A stretch of DNA of 64,000 bases from Firmicutes bacterium ADurb.Bin193. GTDB lineage: Bacteria; Bacillota; Clostridia; Monoglobales; Firm-18. The stretch is from contig MWCQ01000004.1 in the NCBI GenBank assembly GCA_002070105.1, forward strand, positions 88,770 through 152,769. Reading direction: 5' to 3'. Position numbers and translations under genes: made by a program. Below, piece after piece: positions 10,294 through 19,772 of this stretch. Position 1 is the first letter of the stretch; each line of letters begins with the position of its first letter. The notes under the pieces were generated by a model. That model saw only the letters and a program-made list of their open reading frames with translations. It was not told where the DNA came from and made no database searches.

Positions 10294-11508
10294 TTGACAC
10301 TGATATATAAAATTCTTGTTCCCGCTATACTGGCTTTTGGCCTGACAGGTTGTAATATTTTACCCGTTAGGTCGGAAATAGCCGACCTTGAGCTTGTAAA
10401 AGTTGTCGGTATAGATAAATGCGAGGTTCATTCCGATAACAATGTTACCATGACAGTGGCAAGTATTAAGCAGCAGACAGGCGTCTCGGGCGGCGGAGGC
10501 GGGGAGGGACAATCAAAGTCCATCGTTCTTACGGGTGAAGCGCTGACCTTAACCGATGCAATGAGAAAATTACAGACTCACTATAATAAAATAATTTTTT
10601 TGGGTCATGCGGACTATTTTTTGTTAGGTGAAGAAGCAATTAAAGATGACTTTTATAAATACTATGACTTTCTGGAGAGAACATATGAGATAAGGCTTAA
10701 CGCCAAGGTTTTTATAACCAAAGGGTGCAGTGCGAATGATATTTTATCTCAGGGCAGCAAGGGAGAGCTTCCTATCTCGGAACGCCTGGATAATTTGAGC
10801 AACGAAGGGTTTATTAACAGTCATTTAATAAAGGAAATGTCGGTAATTCAGCTTGAAAAGCATCTTGACAATCCGTATTCGGCGGTAGCAATACCTGCAC
10901 TTAGTAAAGCTGATAATGAGTTTGATTTAATCGAACAGGAAAAAAAGCTTCAAACCGATGTTGAGGTTTACGGCTATGCGATTGTAAAGGATTTTAAACT
11001 TGTAGGTTATATTGACTGGGAGTTGGCGAACGGATACAATTTTATTAAAAATCAGGCCGACTATACGGTTTTTAATGTAACGGACCCCTCAGGGCTTTAT
11101 GTGGCTTTAATTGTGGAAAACGCAAAAACTAAAATTAAGCCGAAGTTTTACGGCGATACTCTGGAGAGTGTAGATATAGAAATAAAGGTAAAAAGCAGTA
11201 TTAATGAGCAGCAATCAAGACTTGATATAACAAAGGAACAAATAACAGAAGAAATGGCAGCCAAGCAATCAGAGATAATAAAACAGGAAATAACGAATGT
11301 TATCAAAACAGCCCAGGAGATGAATGCGGATTTTTTGGGTATCAGCGATGTTGTAAAAAGGAAAAACCCTTTAAAGTGGAACAGTATAAAAGACAATTGG
11401 GATGAAATCTTTCCTTTGATTAAATTTAATGTTGAGGTTGATTCACTGATTTATCATACTTTTGATGTTCGCTACCCCAGCGGCTATAAGGAGGAAAAGC
11501 AAAATTGA
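10294..11508 (+). CDS. GerC-family spore germination lipoprotein (Ger(x)C)
   Basis: The C subunit of the receptor, a lipoprotein on the outer face of the inner spore membrane. The 404 residues begin with a lipoprotein signal peptide ending LTGC, making C20 the lipidated residue. The body matches the Ger(x)C layout (ADLELVKVVGIDK early; a C-terminal domain with NPLKW). It starts with TTG at 10294 after AAGGGG. It overlaps the next small gene at its stop. Confidence 0.92.
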   Translation: MTLIYKILVPAILAFGLTGCNILPVRSEIADLELVKVVGIDKCEVHSDNNVTMTVASIKQQTGVSGGGGGEGQSKSIVLTGEALTLTDAMRKLQTHYNKIIFLGHADYFLLGEEAIKDDFYKYYDFLERTYEIRLNAKVFITKGCSANDILSQGSKGELPISERLDNLSNEGFINSHLIKEMSVIQLEKHLDNPYSAVAIPALSKADNEFDLIEQEKKLQTDVEVYGYAIVKDFKLVGYIDWELANGYNFIKNQADYTVFNVTDPSGLYVALIVENAKTKIKPKFYGDTLESVDIEIKVKSSINEQQSRLDITKEQITEEMAAKQSEIIKQEITNVIKTAQEMNADFLGISDVVKRKNPLKWNSIKDNWDEIFPLIKFNVEVDSLIYHTFDVRYPSGYKEEKQN

Positions 11509-11705
11509 CAGGTTTTTTCTTTGTTATAATTGCATTGGGAATATATGATTTATGGGCGATGCGCAAACGAAATATGAAAAAAGAAATTATTATATATTCT
11601 GTGCTCTCCGTAATGGTTGCGGCAATCGGTTTTTATTATTATCAAGACCCGCTGTCAAGAAGCTTTGCGGGCTTACTGCTTAATTTATTAGGTTTTAAGG
11701 AGTGA
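11505..11705 (+). CDS. Small two-helix membrane protein within the germination operon
   Basis: A 66-residue protein with two predicted membrane helices (about 3-16 and 27-45) joined by a basic loop (RKRNMKKE). It starts with TTG inside the end of the gerC gene, with GGAGGAAAAG as ribosome site, and ends four bases before the gerB gene. Its placement suggests a receptor accessory, comparable in role, not visibly in sequence, to the small D subunits reported for some ger operons. Function unknown. Confidence 0.7.
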   Translation: MTGFFFVIIALGIYDLWAMRKRNMKKEIIIYSVLSVMVAAIGFYYYQDPLSRSFAGLLLNLLGFKE

Positions 11706-11709
11706 TTGT

Positions 11710-12798
11710 ATGCTGTCGGCAAGAGGAAAAATCTCTACAAGGCAATTATTCATAATATGTATTGTCGCAATCTATTCGCCGATAGTGCGCCTGTCGCCTT
11801 CGCTTGCAGCAAAATACGCAGCTCATGCGGGTTGGATAAGTTATTTGGTTTCCGCACTGATTTTCATACCGATGTTATATCTTCTTCAATCCGCATTTAA
11901 TAAGGGAAATTGCAGTAACCTTTCCGAATTGTTTGAAAAGTCGGTGGGGAAAATTACAACTAAATGTATAATGATAATTTATCTGATCTGGCTTATGATT
12001 TTGCTTGCACTGTATACAAGGTATTACGCGTCAAGATTGATTGTTTCCATTAAGCCCGGTGCTAATCTTTCCCTTATTTCATCTCTCCTGCTTATTGTTG
12101 TATTTTTCGGGATTAAGGCAGGATTTGAAGCATTCGCAAGGTTAGCGGAGGTTTTTTTCAGCGTTTTTTTAATTATATTTGTTGTACTGTTTGCACTTTT
12201 GTTTAATTCTATCGATTATAATAATCTATACCCTGTAACGCATCATGATTTTATTCCGATTCTGAAGGGTACCTACCCCGTATTGGGGATATGGGGGTAT
12301 ATTATCTATGCGTTTTTTCTCGGTGACTATGTGAATGATAAAGAAAACATTAAATATATAGGCCTGCAGGCTACCGCATTTTCGACCGTTATCGGTCTTA
12401 TGCTGGTTTTACTTACTATAGGTGTATTCAATGCAAGCGTTATAGAACGGTCAACCCTTCCGTTTTTTTCGGCGGTAAAAAGCGCGTCCGTTCTTAAAAC
12501 AATTGAGAGAATGGAATCTGTCCTTGTCGCAATGTGGGTTTTTTCCGATTATTATATAATTTCGCTTTTTGTATTTATTATTCAGAATGTTTTAAAGTCG
12601 GTTTTTTCTTTGACCGATACCAAATCGCTGACCTCACCTTTACTTCTCTTCGCTTTTGTATTCTCTTTGTACTTTGCTCTCGGTTATTTTGAGCTGTCTG
12701 CATTTTCCGAAAAAATCGGGATTGCCATGAATATTTTAACTTGTTTTATTATACCGGCCATACTGATAGGAATCGGAAAGATAAGAAAGACGATCTAA
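11710..12798 (+). CDS. GerB-family spore germination receptor, B subunit (permease-like)
   Basis: The B subunit is an amino-acid-permease-like integral membrane protein thought to bind the germinant. The 362 residues hold about ten hydrophobic segments and the family N-terminus with ISTRQLFIICIVA and R-LSPSLAA. It completes a full A, B and C receptor set. The gene order A-C-(small)-B differs from the common A-B-C. Confidence 0.93.
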   Translation: MLSARGKISTRQLFIICIVAIYSPIVRLSPSLAAKYAAHAGWISYLVSALIFIPMLYLLQSAFNKGNCSNLSELFEKSVGKITTKCIMIIYLIWLMILLALYTRYYASRLIVSIKPGANLSLISSLLLIVVFFGIKAGFEAFARLAEVFFSVFLIIFVVLFALLFNSIDYNNLYPVTHHDFIPILKGTYPVLGIWGYIIYAFFLGDYVNDKENIKYIGLQATAFSTVIGLMLVLLTIGVFNASVIERSTLPFFSAVKSASVLKTIERMESVLVAMWVFSDYYIISLFVFIIQNVLKSVFSLTDTKSLTSPLLLFAFVFSLYFALGYFELSAFSEKIGIAMNILTCFIIPAILIGIGKIRKTI

Positions 12799-12900
12799 AG
12801 ACTGTTGAAAGTATTATCCGTTTATGTTATTATGAATATATGAAATAACAAAATCAAGCTATATGACTGCACCGAAAAGCCAATAGAACAGAGGGTGTAT

Positions 12901-13905
12901 ATGAAAAAATGCTTGCTTTATAATACGGATTTGAAGGTTTCAAATATTTGTCTCGGCACAACCGCCTTCGGTATTACAAAAAGTGTAGAGGAATCGTTTG
13001 AAATTTTAGACCTTTTTTTAGAGGGCGGCGGGAATTTTATTGATACTGCGAATGTGTACGGACGCTGGGGCAGTGACCGCGACAATAAAAGCGAACAGGT
13101 TATCGGCGCATGGCTTAAAGCGAGAAATGCTTATAAAGAAGTGGTTGTTGCCACAAAGGGCGGGCATTTTGACTTTGAAGCGCCTTCGGTATCGCGTGTT
13201 ACCGAAGCCGATATACGCCGCGATCTTGACGAGAGCCTTGCGACACTCGGGCTTTCACGGATTGACTTTTACTGGCTCCACAGGGACAACCCCGACCTGC
13301 CTGTTGAGTATATTATAGACCTGATGGAAGCTCTGGTAAGTGAGGGCAAAATTCGCTTTTACGGTGCATCAAATTACCCTGCCCAAAGACTTTTTGCAGC
13401 GAAGGAATACTCCCGCCGAAAGGGATATGCGGGATTTTCCGCTGTGTCCAATCAGTGGAGCCTTGCGGGCGCAAATGTTAATTCCGACCCCGATCCTTCG
13501 ACAGTAAGAACGGGTGCAGAGGAGTATCGTTTTCACCTTGAAACCAAAACGCCTTTGATACCCTATACCGCTACCGCAAGGGGATTCTTTGACAAACTAT
13601 CCCGCGCTAAGCCCGAAATAACGGACGGAAAGATTTTGTCCGCTGACCTTCCCAGTCTAAGCGACAGGCTTAAAAATACATATCTGAATGAACGCAATCT
13701 GCGGATATATGAGGAGCTTGCCGTGATAAGTAAAAAGACCGGCTTTTCCGTTCAGGCTTTGTCGCTTGCATATCTTTTATGCCAGCCTTTTCAGGTTATC
13801 CCCATTACCTCCGTAAGCAATACGGCACAGTTTAAGGATATTTTTCATGCAAGCGATATTATACTCGAAAGCGGGATAATAGAGAAATATAAACCTCAGG
13901 AGTAA
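12901..13905 (+). CDS. Aldo/keto reductase
   Basis: An NAD(P)H-dependent oxidoreductase of the aldo/keto reductase fold. The start is set at ATG 12901 because GAGGG at 12891-12895 is the ribosome site; the upstream GTG lies inside it. The family tetrad is visible: D in FIDTANVYG, the Tyr of that motif, K in VVATKGG and H in YWLHRDNP. The C-terminal half has the NADP-binding QALSLAYLLCQP...PITSVSN region. The substrate is not evident from the neighbours. Confidence 0.9.
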   Translation: MKKCLLYNTDLKVSNICLGTTAFGITKSVEESFEILDLFLEGGGNFIDTANVYGRWGSDRDNKSEQVIGAWLKARNAYKEVVVATKGGHFDFEAPSVSRVTEADIRRDLDESLATLGLSRIDFYWLHRDNPDLPVEYIIDLMEALVSEGKIRFYGASNYPAQRLFAAKEYSRRKGYAGFSAVSNQWSLAGANVNSDPDPSTVRTGAEEYRFHLETKTPLIPYTATARGFFDKLSRAKPEITDGKILSADLPSLSDRLKNTYLNERNLRIYEELAVISKKTGFSVQALSLAYLLCQPFQVIPITSVSNTAQFKDIFHASDIILESGIIEKYKPQE

Positions 13906-13932
13906 CCGCATAGACCAAAGGGGTGAGGCGAT

Positions 13933-14214
13933 ATGATCGTTGGCGTAATGAGGGTAAAACTGTATGCGCCGTACATTCATTCACTTAAGGAAAAACGCAT
14001 GGAGGTCAAAAGCCTGACCGCGAAGGTCGGCAACAAATTTAATGTTTCCGTCGCCGAGGTTGATGCACAGAACCTTCATCAGACAATTATTATTGCAATT
14101 GCCCTTGTATTTTCTGACGGAATGACGCCCGACAGCGTATGGGATTGTATCCTGAATTTTATCGAGGCAAACACCGAAGCGGAAATAACCGAGGTAAGCC
14201 GTGAAATCAGATAG
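13933..14214 (+). CDS. DUF503 family protein (YlxP-like)
   Basis: A 93-residue protein of the small conserved DUF503 family, of unsettled function. It matches by the N-terminal hydrophobic strand (IVGVMRVKLYAP), the helix HSLKEKRMEVKSL and the FNVSVAEVDAQNLHQT core. The ATG follows GGGGTGAGG. It sits alone between the aldo/keto reductase and a symporter. Confidence 0.85.
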   Translation: MIVGVMRVKLYAPYIHSLKEKRMEVKSLTAKVGNKFNVSVAEVDAQNLHQTIIIAIALVFSDGMTPDSVWDCILNFIEANTEAEITEVSREIR

Positions 14215-14230
14215 CACATAAAGTTTTTAA

Positions 14231-14262
14231 GGCCGCGCCGACAAAAAGGGTGCGGTTTTTTG
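14231..14262 (+). terminator. Imperfect GC hairpin with T-run
   Basis: GGCCGCGCC pairs imperfectly with GGGTGCGGTT, followed by TTTTTT. Likely ends the DUF503 transcript. Confidence 0.6.
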
Positions 14263-14350
14263 CTTTTGGAGGTGAAACATCATGCCGCCCCGAATATAAG
14301 TTTATTTCTTTACATATATTTCATTATAACAATTATTATCGGAGAAATAT

Positions 14351-15715
14351 ATGAACAGTGCTGTCGGGTTTATCGAAAAAATCATTGCCCTGATTAACGG
14401 GCTTGTGTGGAGTCCGTTTATGCTGACCGTCCTTTTGGGAACAGGTCTTTATTTTTCTGCACGGTCGGGGTTTATGCAAATCTTTAAGCTTAAGGCGATA
14501 ATAAAAGAAATTGTTTCAAAATGCTTTAAAAAAACTCCGGGTGATGCGGACAGGGGGGCAATAACCCCGTTTCAGGCTTTGTCGACCGCGCTTGCCGGAA
14601 CAATCGGCACGGGTAATATCGCGGGCGTTGCAACCGCCCTTACCATCGCGGGGCCGGGGGCAATTTTCTGGATGTGGGTTTCGGCATTGGTGGGAATGAT
14701 GACAAAATATGCCGAAATCGTCCTTGCAATTAAATTCAGAAGGAAGAACCCTAAAGGGGAATGGATAGGAGGTCCGATGTTTTATATCGGAGAAGGGCTT
14801 AAAATGAAACATCTCGCTTTTATCTATGCTTTTTTAGGTGTTGTGGCTTCCTTCGGAGCGGGGAATATGGCGCAGTCGAACTCGGTATCCTCCGCTATGG
14901 AGGAGGCGTTCGGTATCCCGCCGCTACTGACCGGTATGTTTTTAGCGGTTTTTGTAGGAATTACGGTAGCGGGCGGAGTTAAAAAAATTGCCGCCGTTGC
15001 GGGAACGGTTGTACCTTTAATGTCCCTTTTTTATATGTTCAGTGCTGTTGTCGTACTGCTTATCAATATAATAAAAATCCCTGCCGCCGTCGCATTGATA
15101 ATGAAAAGCGCCTTTACGGCCTCGGCGCCGGCAGGCGGATTTATGGGAGCTACGGTTGCGGCGGCGATAAGGAAGGGAACGGCACGCGGGATTTTTACAA
15201 ACGAAGCGGGGCTCGGAAGCGCATCCATAGCGCACGCCTCGGCAGATACCGATCATCCATTCCGCCAGGGGCTTTGGGGAATTTTTGAGGTGTTTTTCGA
15301 TACTATCGTAATGTGTTCAATAACGGCCTTTGCGATTCTTGTCACGGATAAATGGACGGAGGGGCTTACAGGAACCGCGCTGACGGTCAGCGCGTTTAAT
15401 TCGGTTATTGACGGTTTGGGAAGCTATACAATCCCCGTATCGCTTTTGTTTTTTGCGTTCTCGTCTGTTTTGGCATGGGCGTTTTACGGCAGAAAATGCC
15501 TTGAATATATCGGCGGCGAACGATACGCCCGAATTTATTTGTTTGTTTTTATATCGGCAATAATAGCGGGCGCAACGGCAAAACTTGAGCTTGTGTGGGA
15601 ACTGTCGGACGCCCTTAACGGGCTTATGCTTATACCCAACATAATCGGGCTGATCGGCCTTAGCGGAATCGTCGTAAGGGAAACAAGGGACGGACAAAAG
15701 CGAATAAGACTATAA
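14351..15715 (+). CDS. Alanine/glycine:cation symporter (AGCS family)
   Basis: A sodium- or proton-coupled amino acid importer. The 454 residues show about 10-11 membrane segments and the family landmarks LGTGLYFSARSGFMQ near residue 30, GTIGTGNIAGVATA near 85-98 and RGIFTNEAGLGSASIAHASA near residue 280. Single gene followed by a terminator. Substrate is Ala or Gly by family only. Confidence 0.94.
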   Translation: MNSAVGFIEKIIALINGLVWSPFMLTVLLGTGLYFSARSGFMQIFKLKAIIKEIVSKCFKKTPGDADRGAITPFQALSTALAGTIGTGNIAGVATALTIAGPGAIFWMWVSALVGMMTKYAEIVLAIKFRRKNPKGEWIGGPMFYIGEGLKMKHLAFIYAFLGVVASFGAGNMAQSNSVSSAMEEAFGIPPLLTGMFLAVFVGITVAGGVKKIAAVAGTVVPLMSLFYMFSAVVVLLINIIKIPAAVALIMKSAFTASAPAGGFMGATVAAAIRKGTARGIFTNEAGLGSASIAHASADTDHPFRQGLWGIFEVFFDTIVMCSITAFAILVTDKWTEGLTGTALTVSAFNSVIDGLGSYTIPVSLLFFAFSSVLAWAFYGRKCLEYIGGERYARIYLFVFISAIIAGATAKLELVWELSDALNGLMLIPNIIGLIGLSGIVVRETRDGQKRIRL

Positions 15716-15721
15716 AAAGGA

Positions 15722-15741
15722 TAAGGCTTTTTTAAGCCTTA
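15722..15741 (+). terminator. Terminator after the AGCS symporter
   Basis: Eight-base stem TAAGGCTT / AAGCCTTA with a TTTT loop, immediately after the stop codon. Confidence 0.65.
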
Positions 15742-15770
15742 CCCTATCTGTGCGATATTCAATAGTTTAT

Positions 15771-16101
15771 CGAACTTTGATTGCTTACCGTATCATAAAC
15801 TGTCAAGATTTTTTTGTCTTTGTGCGGTCTGTGCGTTTTTCTAATCGGCAGGGGCTGCTGAAAAACAGTGCAGAATGGACAAACTGAAGTAAAAGGCGGC
15901 ATAGTCCGCCTTTTACCTTGCCCGAAGGCGTACAGAGGTACGCCGAGAGGTGAAGTTTGTTCATAGCACAAAGACAAATAAAAAGGAAAATTCGTTTATA
16001 ACGAATTTTCCAACCTAAGCATAGCGAACTTTGATTATTTACCGTATCATAAATATAAATTGTCAAGATTTTTTTGTCTTTGTGCGGTCTGTGCGTTTTT
16101 C
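15771..16101. repeat. Duplicated, hairpin-rich non-coding repeat
   Basis: Two near-identical copies (15771-15841 and 16025-16101) run from CGAACTTTGATT through ACCGTATCATAAA to TGTGCGGTCTGTGCGTTTTTC; the second has six extra bases. Between them are three hairpins: 15889-15916 (GTAAAAGGCGG arm), 15925-15943 (GGCGTAC/GTACGCC) and 15985-16011 (GGAAAATTCGTT arm). TTTGTCTTTGTGC near 15812 is also the reverse complement of GCACAAAGACAAA near 15966, so the left copy can fold with the interior. No convincing gene lies here. It may be a small mobile repeat or a structured RNA. Confidence 0.7.
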
Positions 16102-16109
16102 AGAAGCAC

Positions 16110-16760
16110 CTATTTAATGCTGAGCATACGGGAGCTTGCTTTCGCATTTCCCGCAACGATTAAATGCTCATCCTTCTTGAAAACATATTCAACATTGGTA
16201 ATCGGTATAATTTCTTCATTCTTTTTTATTGCAATAATATTAACATTATATTTTGACCGAACACCTATTTGTTTAATGCTTCTACCCACCCAGCTTTCCG
16301 GCGCCGCTATTTCAAAAATGGAAAAATCGCTTGTAAGCTGAATATAATCGAATACATTGCGGGCGGAATATTTGTTTGCAGCCCTTAGCGCAGCGTCCCG
16401 TTCGGGGTGAATGACCTCGTCAGCCCCGTTTCGGAGCAAAAACTTTTCGTGAATCGCCCTGTCGGCCTTTGCTACCACATACTTCGCACCCATATCCTTC
16501 AGTAGGGAGGTAATTTCGAGTGATGCCTGAAAATCATCGCCGATACACACAAAGCATGTGTCAAAATTACCTACCCCCAATGAGGCAAGCATTTTTTCAT
16601 CCGTACAGTCCCCGATTTGAGCGCGCGTAACAATGGGGAGCAAATCCTGTATTTTGTCCTCTTCTTTGTCGACAATCATAACCTCGCTTCCAAACTCCGT
16701 CAGTCTGGTAGCAAGGTGTCTTCCGAAACGGCCCATACCGATAACCAAAATCGTTTTCAT
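16110..16760 (-). CDS. Potassium channel gating subunit, TrkA/KtrA family
   Basis: A cytoplasmic RCK protein that gates a K+ channel subunit in response to nucleotides. The 216 residues contain an N-terminal Rossmann RCK_N domain (GMGRFG at 8-13, then an Asp at the end of the second strand) and a C-terminal RCK_C domain (about 135-216). It lies 11 bases after the TrkH/KtrB gene, forming a two-gene operon. Confidence 0.93.
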   Translation of the reverse strand: MKTILVIGMGRFGRHLATRLTEFGSEVMIVDKEEDKIQDLLPIVTRAQIGDCTDEKMLASLGVGNFDTCFVCIGDDFQASLEITSLLKDMGAKYVVAKADRAIHEKFLLRNGADEVIHPERDAALRAANKYSARNVFDYIQLTSDFSIFEIAAPESWVGRSIKQIGVRSKYNVNIIAIKKNEEIIPITNVEYVFKKDEHLIVAGNAKASSRMLSIK

Positions 16761-16771
16761 ACTCTTCCTCC

Positions 16772-18115
16772 CTAACCGATAATAATCTTTTCCTCCGGAT
16801 TTCTTGTATTCGATTTGCTGACGCGTGCCATTATCGCCATTGCGAGTGTCAGGCTTCCCACACGCCCGCTATACATCAACAGTATTATGATTATCCGTGA
16901 CATTGTATTTAATTCGCGTGTTATACCCGTAGATAAACCGACCGTACCTATTGCCGAAAGAACCTCAAAGGCCGCATCCTTAATGGGCAGTCCCTGGGTA
17001 GTGATAAGCAAAAACACGCCTAAAATCGTCAGAAAAATGTATATGGTCGCACTGCAGTAAGACCGCTTTAATATGCTGGCATCCAATCTTCTGTGAAAAA
17101 TATTTATGTCATCATTATTTCTGATGTAGGATATGGTTGCAAGCAGTATAACCATTACGGTAGTCGTTTTAATTCCGCCGCCGGTGGAACCGGGGGATGC
17201 GCCGATTAGCATCAGAAGCATTGACAAAACCGAACCGCCCTCGGAAAGCGAGGCGGTATCCACCGTGTTAAAGCCGGCTGTTCTCGGCGTAATCGACCCG
17301 AAGAGCGACACCATTACCTTGTCCGTAAAACTCATTCCCGCAAGAGTATTGCCGGACTCCATTATATAAAACAGTATTGCGCCGGCAAAAATTAAAGCCG
17401 CTGTCGACAGCAGTACAATCTTGGTATGAAGCTTATAGTAGGCATAACGGAGCCTGTGCTCCATAACATCATTCCAGACCACAAAACCAAGACCGCCGAT
17501 TACAATCAGCGCCATTATCGTCAGATTGACCAATATATCGCTTCGATAGGGTATAAGCGAGGTATATGGGGCATATCTTCCCATCAGGTCAATCCCCGCA
17601 TTGCAAAAGGCGGATATCGAATGAAATATCCCATAGTAAATACCTGTCAATACGCCCATCTGCGCACTAAAGCGAATCGCCAGCAGTATTGCGCCGATGC
17701 CTTCGAATATCACGGTACAAATTATTACCCGCCGAACAAGCCGCACGATGCCTCCTATTTGAAAGGCATTGACCGAATCAGCCAAAAGCCCGCGCTCCGC
17801 AAGACCGATTTTTCTTCGCGCCATCATTAAAAAGAGGGTCGCAACTGTCATAAAACCCAGGCCTCCGAGCTGTATAAGACATATAATTACAATCTGACCG
17901 AACAGACTGAATTGGGTGTAGGTATCAACCACAACAAGCCCTGTTACACAGGTAGCGGTAGTGGAAGTAAACAAAGCATCGATAAATGAAAGCGAATTTC
18001 CGTCCTTGCTTGCAATGGGCAACGCTAAAAAAATCGCGCCCAACAGTATAATGCCCGCAAAGCATATTGCAATTATTTGTATAAAGTTAATTCTTATTCT
18101 TTTAAGCAGCAACAT
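16772..18115 (-). CDS. Potassium uptake membrane subunit, TrkH/KtrB family
   Basis: The K+-translocating subunit of a Ktr/Trk system. The 447-residue protein has the four repeated membrane-pore-membrane units. Filter-loop glycines are visible in TATCVTGLVVVDT (about 50-62), the AFCNAGIDL loop, PRTAGFNTVD and GTVGLSTGIT. The following RCK subunit supports a Ktr-type complex. Na+ or H+ coupling cannot be read here. Confidence 0.93.
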   Translation of the reverse strand: MLLLKRIRINFIQIIAICFAGIILLGAIFLALPIASKDGNSLSFIDALFTSTTATCVTGLVVVDTYTQFSLFGQIVIICLIQLGGLGFMTVATLFLMMARRKIGLAERGLLADSVNAFQIGGIVRLVRRVIICTVIFEGIGAILLAIRFSAQMGVLTGIYYGIFHSISAFCNAGIDLMGRYAPYTSLIPYRSDILVNLTIMALIVIGGLGFVVWNDVMEHRLRYAYYKLHTKIVLLSTAALIFAGAILFYIMESGNTLAGMSFTDKVMVSLFGSITPRTAGFNTVDTASLSEGGSVLSMLLMLIGASPGSTGGGIKTTTVMVILLATISYIRNNDDINIFHRRLDASILKRSYCSATIYIFLTILGVFLLITTQGLPIKDAAFEVLSAIGTVGLSTGITRELNTMSRIIIILLMYSGRVGSLTLAMAIMARVSKSNTRNPEEKIIIG

Positions 18116-18180
18116 ATAAAAATCGTCCTCTCAAACACACATGAATCCGATTGTTATGCAAAAATATATTCCAAAAAGCG

Positions 18181-18206
18181 AAAAAGGCTTAAAATCAAGC
18201 CTTTTT
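18181..18206 (-). terminator. Terminator downstream of tRNA-Gln
   Basis: Perfect 10-bp stem AAAAAGGCTT / AAGCCTTTTT with a six-base loop, lying 3' of the minus-strand tRNA. Confidence 0.8.
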
Positions 18207-18230
18207 AGTATCAACATAGCGTTGATGTTG

Positions 18231-18304
18231 TGGTTGCCGGACTAGGATTTGAACCCAGACAAACAGAGTCAGAGTCTGTCGTGCTACCCTTACACAATCC
18301 GGCA
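18231..18304 (-). tRNA. tRNA-Gln (anticodon CUG)
   Basis: On the minus strand a cloverleaf of 74 bases including an encoded CCA. The acceptor stem is TGCCGGA/TCCGGCA, discriminator A, anticodon stem ACAGA/TCTGT and loop CTCTGAC, giving CUG at the anticodon. The T loop reads GGTTCAAATCC. The D arm is short (GTG/CAC). Confidence 0.93.
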
Positions 18305-18451
18305 GTATTGAATTTTTCTTTTGTTTCTAAGGCAATTAAACCTCCAACTCAATTATTAAAGTATTATTCCCACCCACTGCGAAAAGATTATAACTCTTTT
18401 TTTCCGAAATGTCAACTGTTTATTATAAGTTTTCGTATTTTTTAATTCCAA

Positions 18452-18480
18452 TTGAATTTTGGTATAAAATCATATATAAT
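18452..18480 (+). promoter_or_regulatory. Sigma-A promoter for the M24 peptidase operon
   Basis: TTGAAT (18452-18457), 17-base spacer, TATAAT (18475-18480), 66 bases before the ATG. Confidence 0.65.
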
Positions 18481-18546
18481 ATGTCCATATTATAAACCTC
18501 TTGCGAAATCAATCTCAAAAGGTTTAACAAGATTCGGAGGTATGAA

Positions 18547-19722
18547 ATGGTAACAAAGCAGGAACTTGAAAACAGGCTAAGCGCGCTTTGCTCCGCACTC
18601 GGCAACGATTGGGACACCGCCTTTATAATCAATAAAATTAACCAGTACTATCTTACGGGGACCATGCAGGACGGGCTTTTGGTGATAAAAAAGGACGGCA
18701 CCGCAGCGTATTTCGTCCGAAGAAGTTTTGAGCGGGCAAGGGATGAAAGCCCCTTAGACAGCATCTACCCGATGTCGAGCTACAAGGATGCGGCGGCGAT
18801 TATAGGCGGGGACTGCAAAACTACATATATTGAAGCAGAAACCATGACAATAGGTGCTCAAAAGAGGCTTGAAAAATACTTCTCATTCGATCGGCTGCTC
18901 CCGATTGAAAAAAGCATTATGAGCGTGCGCTCCGTAAAAAGCCCGTATGAAACAGAGCTTTTGGAGCACACGGGAAGACTTCACAACGACTTTCTTGTTA
19001 ACATAGTACCCTCGTATTTAGAGGAGGGTATAAGCGAGGCGGAGCTTACGGGAAGGCTTTATCGAGCCCTGTTAACCCACGGGCATCAGGGGGTTGTGCG
19101 TTTCGGGATGTTTCAGACCGAGATGCCCTTCGGGCAGATAGGTTTCGGCGAAAACTCGCTTTACCCCACAAGCTTTGACGGTCCGGGGGGTATGAAGGGA
19201 ATGAGCGCCGCCGTGCCCACAGTCGGAAGTCGCGAGCGTTTATTGAGAAAAGGGGATTTGGTTTTTATCGACTTTGCCTACGGCGTTGAGGGCTATCACA
19301 CCGACAAGTCGCAGGTGTATATGTTCGGCGCAAAGCCGTCCGCCGAAGTTGAGACCGCACACCGAAGGTGTATTAATGTGCAAAAACAAACCGCATCTTT
19401 TTTGAAGGCGGGGAGTATTCCTTCGGACATATACAACAAGGTTATGGAAGGGCTTGACGATAATTTCAAAGAAAATTTTATGGGCTTCAAAAACAGACAG
19501 GCTAAATTTTTAGGTCACGGAGTGGGGCTTCAGGTTGACGAAACGCCTGTAATCGCAAACGGCTTTAACGAACCTCTTACCGAAAACACCGTAATAGCGT
19601 TGGAGCCGAAAAAGGGCATTGAGGGAATAGGTATGGTGGGCGTTGAGGATACATATATCGTAACAAAGGACGGCGGAAGGTGCATAACGGGCGGCGGTTG
19701 CGACATAATAGTGAAGCTGTGA
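18547..19722 (+). CDS. M24-family metallopeptidase (Xaa-Pro aminopeptidase/dipeptidase-like)
   Basis: A pita-bread-fold metallopeptidase that removes N-terminal residues next to proline. All five metal ligands are present: D242, D253, H324, E353 and E367 in a 391-residue protein. The N-terminal 130 residues form a creatinase-like domain. The ATG at 18547 follows CGGAGG; an ATG five bases upstream hits a stop at once. It heads a same-strand run with a URO-D-like protein and a rhamnosidase, so its true substrate may not be a general peptide. Confidence 0.88.
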   Translation: MVTKQELENRLSALCSALGNDWDTAFIINKINQYYLTGTMQDGLLVIKKDGTAAYFVRRSFERARDESPLDSIYPMSSYKDAAAIIGGDCKTTYIEAETMTIGAQKRLEKYFSFDRLLPIEKSIMSVRSVKSPYETELLEHTGRLHNDFLVNIVPSYLEEGISEAELTGRLYRALLTHGHQGVVRFGMFQTEMPFGQIGFGENSLYPTSFDGPGGMKGMSAAVPTVGSRERLLRKGDLVFIDFAYGVEGYHTDKSQVYMFGAKPSAEVETAHRRCINVQKQTASFLKAGSIPSDIYNKVMEGLDDNFKENFMGFKNRQAKFLGHGVGLQVDETPVIANGFNEPLTENTVIALEPKKGIEGIGMVGVEDTYIVTKDGGRCITGGGCDIIVKL

Positions 19723-19772
19723 CCTTGGGCATTATCTGCCTTAACAAATCTTTACAAAAGGAAGTATCTTAA

